A DNA stretch of 64,000 nucleotides from Agarophyton chilense (taxonomy: Eukaryota > Rhodophyta > Florideophyceae > Gracilariales > Gracilariaceae). Positions 1-10,276 of this stretch are shown here, in pieces (the first letter of the stretch is position 1; each line of letters opens with the position of its first letter). The DNA is taken from the NCBI GenBank assembly GCA_030374765.1, contig JARGXX010000007.1:248001-312000 (forward strand). Direction: 5' to 3'. Below the pieces are notes generated by a model. The model saw nothing but the letters and a program-made list of their open reading frames with translations. It did no database searches and had not been told where the DNA came from. The translations under genes and the position numbers were made by a program.

Positions 1-97
1 ATCCACCGATGACCAACCCTATTCATTGCGCTCAACATACTGTATCCAGTCCCTCACAAATACCTTTCTACACAACACTCTCCTCTCCTTCTCAAGC

Positions 98-442
98 ATG
101 CAGCGCTACGAAGCACGTCTTTCCCTACCCCCTGGTTCTTCTGTCCAATGCTCAGCATCTGTGGATATTATTCCACAACGAACGGTTATCACGATCGACG
201 AAGTCCTTCAAATCAAATTTCCAACCACACAGAATGTGGTCAAAGTCAGAGGGTTCCAGAATCATATCACCGACGAGCTCATGGACGAGATTCGTGACAT
301 TTGTACGACCACCAGGAGGCTCCCCACTCGCAACTCCCTACAGCAGCAAGATACTCTGAAACAACTGTTCAAAGAGCGGTATCATATCGTTACCTATGTG
401 CAGCGTACAAGGAAGACTAGCAAACCGGAACGCCTTTACTAA
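98..442 (+). CDS. Small unassigned protein, 114 residues
   Basis: An ATG at 98 opens a 114-residue frame ending at 442. I do not recognise the family. The composition is that of an ordinary soluble protein, mixed and not low-complexity, with a basic C-terminus. No signal peptide or membrane segment is visible. It lies 94 bp before the membrane-like frame at 537 and on the same strand, but in another reading frame. The two could be exons of one gene, although I could not fix a convincing splice pair. It may also be a remnant of a longer gene cut by the window edge. Confidence 0.3.
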   Translation: MQRYEARLSLPPGSSVQCSASVDIIPQRTVITIDEVLQIKFPTTQNVVKVRGFQNHITDELMDEIRDICTTTRRLPTRNSLQQQDTLKQLFKERYHIVTYVQRTRKTSKPERLY

Positions 443-536
443 GATGTTCAGTTAGCAAACACTCTTCACATCGACCTTAACGTTCACAATCACACTAACT
501 ACACTCTTCGGAGTTATAGACCCAGCTCTGCAATAT

Positions 537-1103
537 ATGCTTCCATTCAGATTCAACTCTCTCCTTCGGTTCATTCTCATAACGCTATTGAGGTGTTCTG
601 TCCAAAGCCTGCTACACATTCTCATAATCGAAGGAGGCGTACAATGTATAAACGCGTTATACGGGTCTCTACAAACTACGCCGTTCAATCCAAACCAGCG
701 ATATACCTGGAAGAAACGAGCCTTTCTGGAATTCGGGGCTCTACTCCTTACTCTACTCATCCCCCTCAACGCCATACTTTTCCTCGTTCACCGCTTCATT
801 CCAGTCAGCGGTACCCTTTCATCAGACGTGAAGACAAATTGTATCGCCTTCTCCACAGGAGGGGCCGCAGTTGGCGCTTTGGCATATCTTCTCCAGCTTG
901 TTTCTATATCCTTCTTTCCAGAGTCCTATCTTAACACAAAGTTCACAATGACCCCGGAACCACGGAGAACTTCTTTTATGAACCTCGTGATTGGCGCCCT
1001 CTCCCACTCTTTTCAACAGGCTTTATTCATATCCAGTCCGAATGTAACCTTCCGACTACTCGGTATGAGGCTGTCGGCATGCACTTTCGCTGCACTCTCT
1101 TGA
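537..1103 (+). CDS. Hypothetical multi-pass membrane protein, 188 residues
   Basis: The first ATG at 537 opens 188 codons. Three hydrophobic stretches are visible: around residues 62-85 (starting near EFGALLLTLL), around 105-128 (near GGAAVGALAYLL) and a weaker one around 145-165. This suggests a small multi-pass membrane protein. The N-terminal 30 residues are also hydrophobic and could be a signal anchor. No family was recognised. A short open frame on the opposite strand (1013-1201) overlaps its 3' end, so which strand is truly coding there is uncertain. It may be one exon of a larger gene. Confidence 0.3.
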   Translation: MLPFRFNSLLRFILITLLRCSVQSLLHILIIEGGVQCINALYGSLQTTPFNPNQRYTWKKRAFLEFGALLLTLLIPLNAILFLVHRFIPVSGTLSSDVKTNCIAFSTGGAAVGALAYLLQLVSISFFPESYLNTKFTMTPEPRRTSFMNLVIGALSHSFQQALFISSPNVTFRLLGMRLSACTFAALS

Positions 1104-1335
1104 ATTGCCTTCTCCACCTCTCGCATTGAGGGACCTGGTGTTCCTATACTGCTTGGTAACACAGTGGATGTCGTAATCTTGATATCTTCGACAGTTGTCA
1201 TTCACTATGAGAAAGTGAAAGCAAGTGCTACTCTCACGCGTTCCAATCCAGTTGTTCAGGAGTTTCTACTGAAAGACGACTGATCACTATTACAAGAAAA
1301 GGGGACTACTCCACATATTACCTCAAATTGTACTC

Positions 1336-1341
1336 TTTATT
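1336..1341 (-). promoter_or_regulatory. Poly(A) signal AATAAA after the ParB-dioxygenase gene
   Basis: On the minus strand an AATAAA lies about 25 bp after the terminal TAG of the dioxygenase frame (1365-1367). Its place directly after the acidic tail suits a 3'-end signal for that gene. Confidence 0.45.
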
Positions 1342-1364
1342 GTTCAATAGGTAACAGATACTAT

Positions 1365-4300
1365 CTAGTCGTCGTCGTCATCCATTATCATACCGCCATC
1401 TTCATAGTCTCCATCTGTGTTAGCCGAGTTGAGACCCATCCCAGGTTCATCATCCTCTTCTTCATACTCCTCTTCCCCACTTTCAACCACTTCCATTTTA
1501 TAATCTTCATCCAACTCCTCATCCTCATCTACCTGGACGTCTTCATCATCACCCTTGTTGGAATCATCCTCTTCGAACTTAGGCCAAAATGCTGGTTGCC
1601 TATGCACTGCGTCCGGTAGCTTGTACCCATCCGGTACCAAGTACATGTGATACCTCATGCAAACTTCCTTAACCAATGCATCCTCGTATCCAGCTCCAGC
1701 ATGAAACACATCTCCTCTTCCAATAAAAATGGAGTACGGCGGAATCCTGAACTTCCTCACTAGCATCGTCCGAGACAGCCGCTTCAAGCTCCTGTCGTCG
1801 GGCACGTACATGTTATGTGACCTCTCACAAACCCAAAGCATAAACGAACTCGCTCCCGACGCCATCATGAAGAACCCTGGAACCTCTCCGACATTCTTCT
1901 CGGCATCGGTCAGTCCTCGAAAGTCCGTATGTAACACCTGCCTTGGACAGCCCTCCGCCGTACACAGCACTCGCCCCCCTGTTTCAGGGGCATACATTCT
2001 CTTCTTCCCCGACCTGTTGTTGCACAACCGAAGAGCGGCCGCAATCTGTCCAAACCTCGCATCCAACAATGCCCTTTTCCTCACCATTAAAACGTTGTTC
2101 TCGTCCCCCTCCACAGAATCCACAATCCCCACCTTCGTCGTAATGTACCGCCCAACTCCCTTCATTCTATCTCCAGCGTCTCTCTCCTCACCAGCGTGGA
2201 TTATGGGGTCCCATTTCTTTCTATTCCCTTCAATCGTCAAGTCCGGCTGGTTCAATAAATCCGTCTGGAAGAACTCTAGCAAAGTCCCAGTCACATCCCC
2301 ATCGAAATTTACCCCCCTCTTCTTCGCCTCATCCGCCATCCCCTCGTCCGTGGCAAACTCTTCCAGCACACAAAATCCTTTCTCCATCAGCTCACTTCTC
2401 TTCGTCGCGAAGTACTCGCGGGCCAAGTCATCCCTCTCCATTGCTGCCATCCATATCGCCTGCTCTTCATTCACAGGGTGGTTCTTCGTCGGTAGAATCA
2501 CCCCAAGAACCGGTTCTTTCGTGGAACCCAGTTCCTTTTGCCTGTTATGAACAGCACGCCAATAAACCGCATGGTGCACACTTTTCAAGTCTTCTACCCT
2601 CTAGCACTCCACCCTGTGCTTGTTCCGTAGGTAAATCATCTGCATCCAGAGGTGCTGATGCTTCACTCCATTTTCACCCGCCGGCCACTCGCTCGGAAGT
2701 GCATTCACCAAGTACACCCACGACATACCCGACCCCCCCGCATACGGTCCCGCCCTCTTCAGCCCCGTCAGAACACCCTCCGGATTATTGTCTTCGAAGC
2801 CACGCATTTGCACACCTTCCTCCTCTTCGTCCCCTACAAATGCACCCTGCCCCCCGTCATCATCCAGTTCATCCTCACTCGATGAGAAAACATTGAGTAC
2901 ATGTTCCTTCAAGAAGCGCTTCAGCTCTTTCCTGCTCATCTTCTTGAACACATCCACCACGTCAGCCGGTATTTGAGCCGCAGATGTGCTCACCGTCTTT
3001 CTCCTCTTCCTCTTCCGCTTTAAAGGCTGTTCATACTCGCGTTCATCATCACTAATGACCACAGCCTTTCTCTTCCCCTATCTCTGTCTAGGTTCCATCA
3101 CCCTCTCACCCGCAGCATCCAGCCCGCGCTCAGTACCTTTTCTAGTTCGTGTGATGCGTCTGGGAACCACAGTTTCCTGGTGGGGTACAGACTCCTTAGC
3201 ACTAGACGAAGGAACATTCACAGAAGGTGGCACCTCCACCACATCCTTCTCCGCACTTGGGGACGCCAGACTCACTTTCAGACCGCCTTAAATCCGCCTT
3301 TGTGCGATTTTCATCCTCTTCGACACCAACCCCGGCCACAACCGCTTCGGACCACTGAGCTCCATCTTCGCCGTTTGCATGCAAAGGTACTCCCTTAAAG
3401 ACACCTCGTTCTTTCCCATCACAATTGTGCTGTCTAGAACCTTCCCCGCCGTCAGACCCTTCTCCTTTCCCGCCCTTTCGCATAGTTGGAACATTCCTAT
3501 GGCGCATTGGAAGAACTGCTTTTGCGTCTCCTGGAACCGTCCCATATTCCCCGTAGAACCCATCCTCACCCTCACATGTAGCTGCAAACAACGGATTGCG
3601 AAACGGAATATTTCGTCTTCGAGTCCTAACAACAAGTCACTCGACACATGCGCAAGCGTTAGCACTGGATCCTCCTTGCATACGTTCTCAAAGAACTCCA
3701 GGAGACCTTCGCTCCTGAAGAATTTCAACCCAAGAGTCGCATAGCGATTCAAGTGGCGCAAGCTGTAGATTCCTATAGCTTCGCTCGTCTTCAGCGCCCC
3801 AGCTATCCGTGTCGGAGTAAGGTCAGCCAACTTGGTTCTCTTATCGTCAATCACGTTGCAAATGAAGGACACTGTCGAATGAACCTTGTCGGCGAAACTC
3901 ATCTTCAACACATTTGAACTCATTTCATTGAGTACATTACCAAGACCGAGCACTTCGTTCAGCGATAAAGGCTTCCAATCCTTTCGTCTCCAAAGAACGA
4001 CATCAAGAGACCGCACAATTTCCAACCACTTTCTCCCTTCAGAGGGATCATTCTTCAGATCTCACAGAACCAAGACGCGGTGATGACCGTCAATGAGTAT
4101 GAAAGGCACCACTACCCTCCCATTGTGAACAATTTCACTGAAATCTAATTCCATTCCCCGGACGATGGCAACAGCAATCGACCCTGCCGACGCAAGCCAG
4201 CCAAACGTTTTGCACTTTGCCATCGTCGCCGCCTTGTGTTCCGCATTCACACTTCTGACAGTCTTCTCGGGGATTTGTATGTCATCTATGTCCACAATCA

Positions 4301-5051
4301 AGCGGCACTGGTCATAGTCTGAAGCAGAGATCTTCTTTTCCACGAGAGTCCTATCCACTTCCTGCGAAGGAACGGCATCGCCGTCATCGAACAACGCCAA
4401 CTCGGGACCGGTGTGCGAATCCCCGTGTACATTCACCGCTGACCCCACCGCCACAACATCTTCATCAGAATCATCCACTATCGTCACCCTCTTTTTCGGC
4501 TTGACGGGTTGCTTCATGGCCGGCGGCACTGTTGTTGGCTGTGCCCTCCTCCCCCTCAAAGGCGTAGCAGACTCCTTCGAGGGGGTCGCGCTTTTGGGAG
4601 TCTCCGGCCAAGGAGGCCCTGGAGTCAGCACAGAGGAGACGCGTGTCATCATCGAGGTATCCCATGCGTATATACCTGCCGACACCATATCCTTCAGCAA
4701 CTCTGGCGGCTCCTCTGCTCCCTTGAAGGAGTACGGATACTTGGAGTTGATCCCCTCCTTAATTTCAGTCCTCCAGATGGCCACCAAGTCCTCTCCCGGC
4801 TTCGCAGACTCGCACAACGAATGGACATGCATCGCTCTGCAAAGCGCCTTCCCGGCCGCTCCACTGCCCCCAACACCTCTCAACTCCGCAGTGCCAACCA
4901 TATTACCCTTCTTCTTCCCTGTCCCACCCGCCAAGAACAACGCCACCCTATCCCCACCAGCCAGATTGTTTCCCGATGTAGCTTTTTGCGGAGTGGCGCG
5001 TGGAGTACCCCGCGGAGTACCCCTCGCTTTCGCTTTGCCTCGAGTCATCAT
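1365..5051 (-). pseudogene. ParB-like / 2-oxoglutarate-Fe(II) dioxygenase fusion
   Basis: One reading frame of 1,229 codons runs from an ATG at 5051 (MMTRGKAKARG) to 1365, with four in-frame stops (near 4062, 3288, 3078 and 2601) and no frame change. Order of parts: a basic, Pro/Arg-rich N-terminus; about residues 235-335 a ParB/sulfiredoxin-type fold with the signature IDGHHRVLVL; a helical stretch to about 585; a Lys/Arg- and Asp/Glu-rich linker; about 800-1130 a 2-oxoglutarate/Fe(II) dioxygenase core with HTD (near nt 1937), distal His in GDVFHAGAGY (near nt 1700) and a following Arg in RYHMYL; then a poly-Asp/Glu tail. The family reaction is Fe(II)-dependent oxidation or hydroxylation; the substrate is unknown, and nucleic acid or histone is inferred from the partner gene. 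It is divergent from the methyltransferase-SET gene across the palindrome array. Whether it is a pseudogene or is read past the stops by an unknown route is open. The domain calls are fairly sure, the function is not. Confidence 0.7.
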
Positions 5052-5340
5052 TTGAATCGGATCGTAGTCGGTCGAGGTTGCAAATGGTCGCAAAGCGCTT
5101 TGAGCCTTTTATGGTATACAGACTAAGACTTATTGGATCGAGCTCCTTTGGTGGCGACTATCCGGAACACTCCCGAGAGCAGTTCGTTGCAATCAGCGTG
5201 AACTACGTCCGCTTAGTTTCAACCTGAGCTACATCCGCTTAGTTTCAAACTCAAGAAACTCCTTGTGTCTTTCCATCACAAACACGCCTATTGGCTTGGT
5301 AGGCGATACAAAAAAATAAAATTAAAAAATTAAAAATATC
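5052..5340. other. Leader region between ParB-dioxygenase gene and palindrome array
   Basis: This 289-bp stretch lies upstream of the minus-strand start at 5051. An A-rich run with short TTAAAAAT-like motifs sits at about 5309-5340 beside the first palindrome. A short near-repeat, in which 'tccgcttagtttcaa' appears twice (near 5208 and 5233), is also visible. It presumably holds the promoter and leader of the left gene, but I see no certain promoter motif. Confidence 0.3.
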
Positions 5341-6286
5341 CTGACGGCAGACAGAGGTGCGCTCCGACTTCATCGGGGGTCCCGATGAAGTCCCCGGGCA
5401 CCTCTGTCGGCCGACAAAATACATATAATTTTGTAATTTTTGGAATGCTCAGGTGTACACGGTGCACGCTGTCGGCCGAGAGAGGTGCGCGGGGACTTCA
5501 TTGGGACCCTCGATGAAGTCGGAGCGCACCTCTGTCGGCCGACAGTAGACCAACATCTCAAAAACGCATCATGCGTGATGATATGGCGTATTTGTCGGTC
5601 GACAGGGGTTCCCTACGACTTCATCGGTGTACTGATGAAGTCGCAGCACACCCCTGTCGGCCGAGAAATCACCAACATGTTGTGGGGACACCATTTGGAC
5701 CATTTATGGGCCGCCAGAGGTGTGCTGCGACTTCATCGGTGGACTGATGAAGTCGCAGGGCACCCCTGTCGGCCGACAAATACGCCATAACATCACGCAT
5801 GATGCGTTTCTGAGATGTTGGTCGACTGTCGGCCGACAGAGGTGCGCTCCGACTTCATCGGGGGTCCCGATGAAGTACCCGCGCACCTCTGTCGGCCGAC
5901 AGAGTGCACCGTGTACACCTGGGCGTCCTAAAAATTACAAAATTATATGTATTATGTCGGCCGACAGAGGTGCACGGGGACTTCATCGGGACCCCCGATG
6001 AAGTCGGAGCGCACCTCTGTCGGCCGACAGAATGAACCGTGTACACCTGGGCGTCCTAAAAATTACAAAATTATATGTATTATGTCGGCTGACAGAGGTG
6101 CGTGGGGACTTCATCGGGACCCCCGATGAAGTCGGAGCGCACCTCTGTCGGCCAACGGAGTGCACCGTGTACACCTGAGCGTTCCAAAAATTACAAAATT
6201 ATATGTATTATGTCGGCCGACAGAGGTGCGCGGGGACTTCATCGGGACCCCCGATGAAGTTGGAGCGCACCTCTGACGGCCGACAG
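5341..6286. repeat. Array of eight ~76-bp palindromes, mirrored about its centre
   Basis: Eight imperfect palindromes lie at 5341-5416, 5469-5545, 5592-5666, 5706-5778, 5827-5902, 5955-6030, 6083-6158 and 6211-6286. Each is bounded by TGTCGGCCGACA (itself a 12-bp palindrome) and centred on GACTTCATCGGG and CCCGATGAAGTC separated by about 3 bp. Units 1-2 and units 5-8 start exactly 128 bp apart. The AT-rich spacers of units 5-8 (TTACAAAATTATATGTATT) are the reverse complement of the spacer between units 1 and 2. The spacer between 2 and 3 is the reverse complement of that between 4 and 5. The array is thus a large interrupted palindrome centred near 5690. It sits exactly between two divergent genes. 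It could be a shared regulatory or protein-binding array, a replication or centromere-like site, or stacked foldback elements. Confidence 0.9.
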
Positions 6287-6458
6287 AATGCAACCAGGAT
6301 AGCTGCGAAGTCGTTCCGCAACAACCATTCTTCCGTGCGCGCTCCTCATGCGTACTCACAATCTTTCCGTACCCACCCGCACCCACCCGCACCCGCTGCT
6401 CTCTTTCACTCAGGCTCTCGTGACGACCGCCCGTGAGGTTGTTTGAACATGTACATAA
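6287..6458 (+). promoter_or_regulatory. Leader of the methyltransferase-SET gene
   Basis: This is the 172-bp interval between the last palindrome and the ATG at 6459. It is pyrimidine-rich with an ACCCACCCGC repeat at about 6372-6394 and a CTCTCTTTCACTCAGG stretch. No clear TATA box is seen. By position it should carry the promoter and 5' leader; the adjoining palindromes may act on both genes. Confidence 0.3.
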
Positions 6459-9400
6459 ATGGCTCCAGAACCCACGAGAACTTCTTCATCGCCTGCGGCA
6501 GACACCTTCGAAATGGGTAAACTGTTTGGTACGGGGGATGAAGTTATCAGGGCGTGTCTGGATTGGCGTGATCGTTACGCATTAACGAGGCGGGAAGAAG
6601 ATGAGCCGCGAAAAGTGGGGCACACTGCATTCATCGATTTCGCAATCGCCAATCGCCATATCCTACCGGAGACCGCGAAGCTTTTTTATAATCTCCTAGG
6701 TCCCGACCACACCAATTACACAGAAGATGAGCACCGAGTTGTAGGAATGAGGGGCTCGAACTGTCAGAATTATTTCTCGGCGAAGTTGCTGGATATAAGG
6801 GATGGGGACCCAGATAGGCGCGTGAGGGACTTTTGGAACGCGTACGAGGCGGTGGAGTTCAAGGGCATCCCGAAGAATGTCACTTTGACAGAGTTCTTCA
6901 AAGGTCTGGATACAACCCGAAAGAAGGCGAGCAAAAGCCGGGCTCCATTTGCGACCGACTTCCCGACAATGTTCCAGAGGTTGCTGTTCCTCATTTGTAT
7001 TCAGTCGGTCTCTATGGAGAAGAGAAGAGTCTCCCGTGAGCGAAGAAAGCGGGACAGAACCTACGATACGCCATTTTCGAAGGTGGCGATTTATGACAAA
7101 CAAGTAGCTCAGCGTGTGGGCTTTGATGTGCAGCTCGTCAATAACACGTTGGACAGCTTCGCCCAGTATTTGGGATTCCCTGGCGTGGAAATCATGGTTT
7201 TGCCCTTTATCCATCTACGATATTCTGATATGCAGTTCCAGGCAATCGGAAACAGAAGGGATGGGTTCTCTCACAAGGACATGGCCCAACGACTCTTTCC
7301 TTGTAGAAACCGTACTTTATTGGAGGAGGATGTCGTCCCATGGGCGTGGAACCTGCCGGAGTACGTTGACACTCCACTTCGTATGTTGGCCAAAGAGTTT
7401 CTCGCTGACCTGCATAAAGTGGTGGTGAATGAGCAGCTTTGCTCTATATCAGCTCCGGAAAGATGGGACGTTCTAAAACCGTTTACATACACTTTGCCTA
7501 GAGTGTTTTCGGAGAGATTCGACTGCTTCTCGAACTCTCTTATCTCTACCATCTCGGAATACATATCGCCACTAAAGCTGCGAGAGAGTGTGGAGGTGGA
7601 AGTGGTGGCTGCGACAAAGGCGGAACCTACTATGGTTATGGAAGAAGACGAGATAGAAGTTGTACCCCCTGAGAAAGATTCGGAGGCTCCGGCGGTGGAG
7701 GATGGAGAGGGAGTGGAGGGTGGGACCGGGAATGAGGAAGAGAACATGTGTGTTGGTCAGCATTCTTCCACAGCTAAACCAAGGTCGGTCGAATCTGAGT
7801 CGGTGGATATTCTGCCGCCTCACGACCTTACCTCTCTGGATGATATAATGTCTCTCCAAAAGTGCGAGTCGGAGATGGATAAGCACTCTCGAATGTACAT
7901 TTGTACTTTTGAGAACCTGGTGGAGATTGACGAGACATTGCGCAGCAATGGGGTCTCTCCGATAGGGAAATTGCAGTTGGTTCTCACGGACCCGCCGTAT
8001 AATATACGTGCGAAGAAGAACAGGAAAAACAGCTGGTACGACGTTCTTAACCGGCAAGACATGGTGAAGACGGCGAAGCTCATCTCTAAACTTCTGCGTC
8101 CGGGAGGGCATTTTGTTATATTCTGCGCGATTGAGCAGGTGAACGAATGGAAAGAAGTGTTGGGTCGAATTGGTGCAAAGGATGAGAATGGACAGAAGAG
8201 CAGGTCGTTTGTCGTGGACAAGGTCCAGCTGCACTTCATTCGCTCTCAAGGCAATCCGATGCGTAATCCCGGACGTAGTTCGTGCTCCCTGTTTCCCGGA
8301 ACAGAGTATGCCATTCATGGAGTTCGCAGCGGGTTGTCCTATGCCGAACAACCAGGCATGGTGAACTATGAGAACTTCAGCTATGTACCATCGCGATATC
8401 CGGGTTACCATAGCGTGATTGACCAAGTGCCTCCCATGTCGAATGGTGAAACACTTCTATGGAGAAAGAAGAATGCCAAAGGAGCAGTTACGGATCAGAA
8501 AGTGCGGGCGGAACAGAAGTCACGCGCTTTGCTGAAGGAGCTCATCAGCAGGTTTTCTCAGCCGGGGGACATAGTGGTGGACCTCTTCGCCGGAACATTT
8601 TCAACGGCCATGGCATGCATGGAACTGGAAAAGCACCGTCAGTTTCTAGGGTGTGAGCCAAAGCCGCAGTGCTTTGCTCATGCGAAGCACGCCGCTACAG
8701 TGAAATTTGCGTCATGCATGCGGAACAACGAGACCGACATTCATATAACGCAAGATGTTCGGAACGCTGTGACTCGAGTGACATGCTTGTTTCCGGACGT
8801 CGTCATAAAGCGTTCGAAGTCCTGGAAAACACCTACCGGATTTCCCGAGCATCAGATGTTTCCACCCCATATCGTGGATTTTCTCTCCTCCATGTGGCAG
8901 GATAAGAATATATCGGAGATTGGGCGACGGCAGGCGCTGTATGAGTGGCCAAGAAGTTTTCAAGGAAAGATGTCACTGTTGGATTGGAATGCTATTCTGG
9001 CAGTGGCGGCGACAATATGTGGTTGTCGGATTGCAAAGTCGACGATAAGGCACCCGAATGCTGGAGTTGGTGTGTACACAACACGCCGGGTGATACAAGG
9101 TGAGACTGTTTGTTACTTTTACGGGACTTCGGTGTAGCATGATCTTTCAAAGCGGAAGGAAGTTCATAAGGCATACGGAGGGTGGCTATTGAAAGCGACT
9201 GCTGATCGTTTTCGGCAGTACGCGATGGAGATAAGCGTCTGAGGGGAAGTGTTTCACAAGCTACCAGGAAGAATTAGTGGGGTGTCTCTTATTCCGGTGT
9301 GGATTGTCCCTGCTCCATTTTGCTTGGGGGGAACAATTAACGACCCCAAGTATGTGGAAGGGGATAGGGACAGGGATGCGGTTGAAGACGGATTAACGAG

Positions 9401-9590
9401 ACGCCGAACTGCAAATGTTCGGGTCATCAGAACTCATGGGACGGAGCGGACCCCATTTCAGTTGAGAGACTATAGATTGCTTTCTGTGCAAGCAATTCGA
9501 GATATAGAAATAGGAGAGGAGCTGTTCACGGATTATGGGACAGAGTATATCTGGAGTATGAATAACACGCCAGTCATACTAATCGATTGA
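6459..9590 (+). pseudogene. Beta-class DNA amino-methyltransferase / SET domain fusion
   Basis: From the ATG at 6459 (MAPEPTRTSS) one frame of 1,044 codons reaches the TGA at 9590, crossing two in-frame stops (9135-9137, 9240-9242) with no frame change. Residues 1-400 are an unassigned, mostly helical region; 400-470 is an acidic linker. The catalytic motif IV, LVLTDPPYN, lies near residue 510. The AdoMet-binding motif I, VVDLFAGTFSTAMA, follows near 705. This order (IV before I) defines the beta class of DNA amino-methyltransferases; DPPY favours N6-adenine, N4-cytosine being possible. From about 865 follows a SET domain: GVGVYTTRRVIQGE, then INDP where many SET proteins have NHS, then EIGEELFTDYGTEYIW. 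The SET part lies across the two stops, so a product ending at the first would carry the methyltransferase but lose most of SET. The beta class is best known from bacteria and phages. A combined DNA- and protein-methylating role is inferred. Confidence 0.75.
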
Positions 9591-9916
9591 AAGTGCATCG
9601 CTTTTGTTACTTTACTTCATTGTAGTGTACCAGATATTGTGGGCTTTTACTATGTTTGTCGCTACATATAACGTCAAAGCGTGACGTAGTACATATGCTA
9701 AAGGAAAGTCATGTACACCAAAGGAGAATACTTTTCCAATATCTGGTGCGTTCGAGCGCATATTTAAAATATCTGAAAAGTTTGGGGGTTTTCTGAGAAC
9801 ACGAAAAGGGTGGAGGTATATTTTTGGAAGCAGAATGTTTCGAAGCTTCTCTCCCATCCATCGCATTGCAACGCGTGGAAGACCATACCACGATCGCTCT
9901 CTCTCTCTCTTCAACC
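9591..9916 (+). promoter_or_regulatory. Intergenic region with TATA-like motif and CT-rich leader
   Basis: This lies between the SET stop and the small frame at 9917. A TATATTTTT motif at about 9817 is 100 bp before the ATG, and a CT dinucleotide run (about 9898-9912) directly precedes it. This resembles a promoter and leader for the short downstream frame. Nothing else was recognised. Confidence 0.3.
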
Positions 9917-10189
9917 ATGGCTCCGAAGTATGCTGAGGAGTTTGAGAATGATGGATTCTGTGGAGGGAATCGTAGAGATGTGAGTGGGAATAAGGAGAGA
10001 ATCGAGACGGTTGGGCTATGGATACCGTCGAAAGAGAAAATCTATCTGGCGATAAGGGAGGAGTTTTTCATGGAGAATCTCACGAGTAGACTTGGAACGG
10101 TGTTAGATTGCTATATAGCGTCATGTGGACCAGAAGAACCACGGTTCAAGCGCTTAGCGTTGGGTAGTAGGCAAGGAGTGGGAGAGTGA
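9917..10189 (+). CDS. Short unassigned protein, 90 residues
   Basis: The ATG at 9917 follows a CT-rich leader ending in CAACC and opens 90 codons (MAPKYAEEFENDGF) to 10189. The first residues (MAP) and the CT-rich leader are loosely like those of the methyltransferase gene. The family is not recognised. The plausible coding signal stops as the Plavaka-like transposase region begins (about 10.2 kb), so this may be the 5' part of a gene interrupted by that transposon. Confidence 0.3.
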   Translation: MAPKYAEEFENDGFCGGNRRDVSGNKERIETVGLWIPSKEKIYLAIREEFFMENLTSRLGTVLDCYIASCGPEEPRFKRLALGSRQGVGE

Positions 10190-10276
10190 TAAGGTACGGG
10201 GGGATAAGGGGGTAAGGAGATGGAGCAAGATGGGGGTTGGCTATGGAAGAAAAGCAGCAGTGACTATTTTATTGGA

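Noticed and set aside
1013-1201. Minus-strand frame of 62 residues starting MTTVEDIKI
   Set aside because: The composition is plausible, but it is short, has no motif and overlaps the plus-strand membrane-like frame; undecided, so not listed as a gene.
1729-2550. A 273-codon open frame on the plus strand
   Set aside because: It lies opposite the dioxygenase domain, has no motif and is low in complexity; an antisense shadow.
4062-4064. Selenocysteine reading of the TGA after IDGHHRVLVL
   Set aside because: TAA and TAG stops occur in the same gene, and there is no reason for selenocysteine in this fold.
5341-6286. CRISPR-like array
   Set aside because: Repeats are long palindromes in mirrored order with conserved spacers, and the context is eukaryotic with no cas genes.
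5341-6286. A bacterial-type parS partition site
   Set aside because: The ParB-like protein shows the IDGHHR fold but no recognised helix-turn-helix DNA-binding domain, so direct analogy to parS is not supported; kept only as a question.
9130-9290. An intron covering the two stops in the SET region
   Set aside because: The sequence between and around the stops keeps the frame and reads as continuous SET-domain protein, so it is coding.
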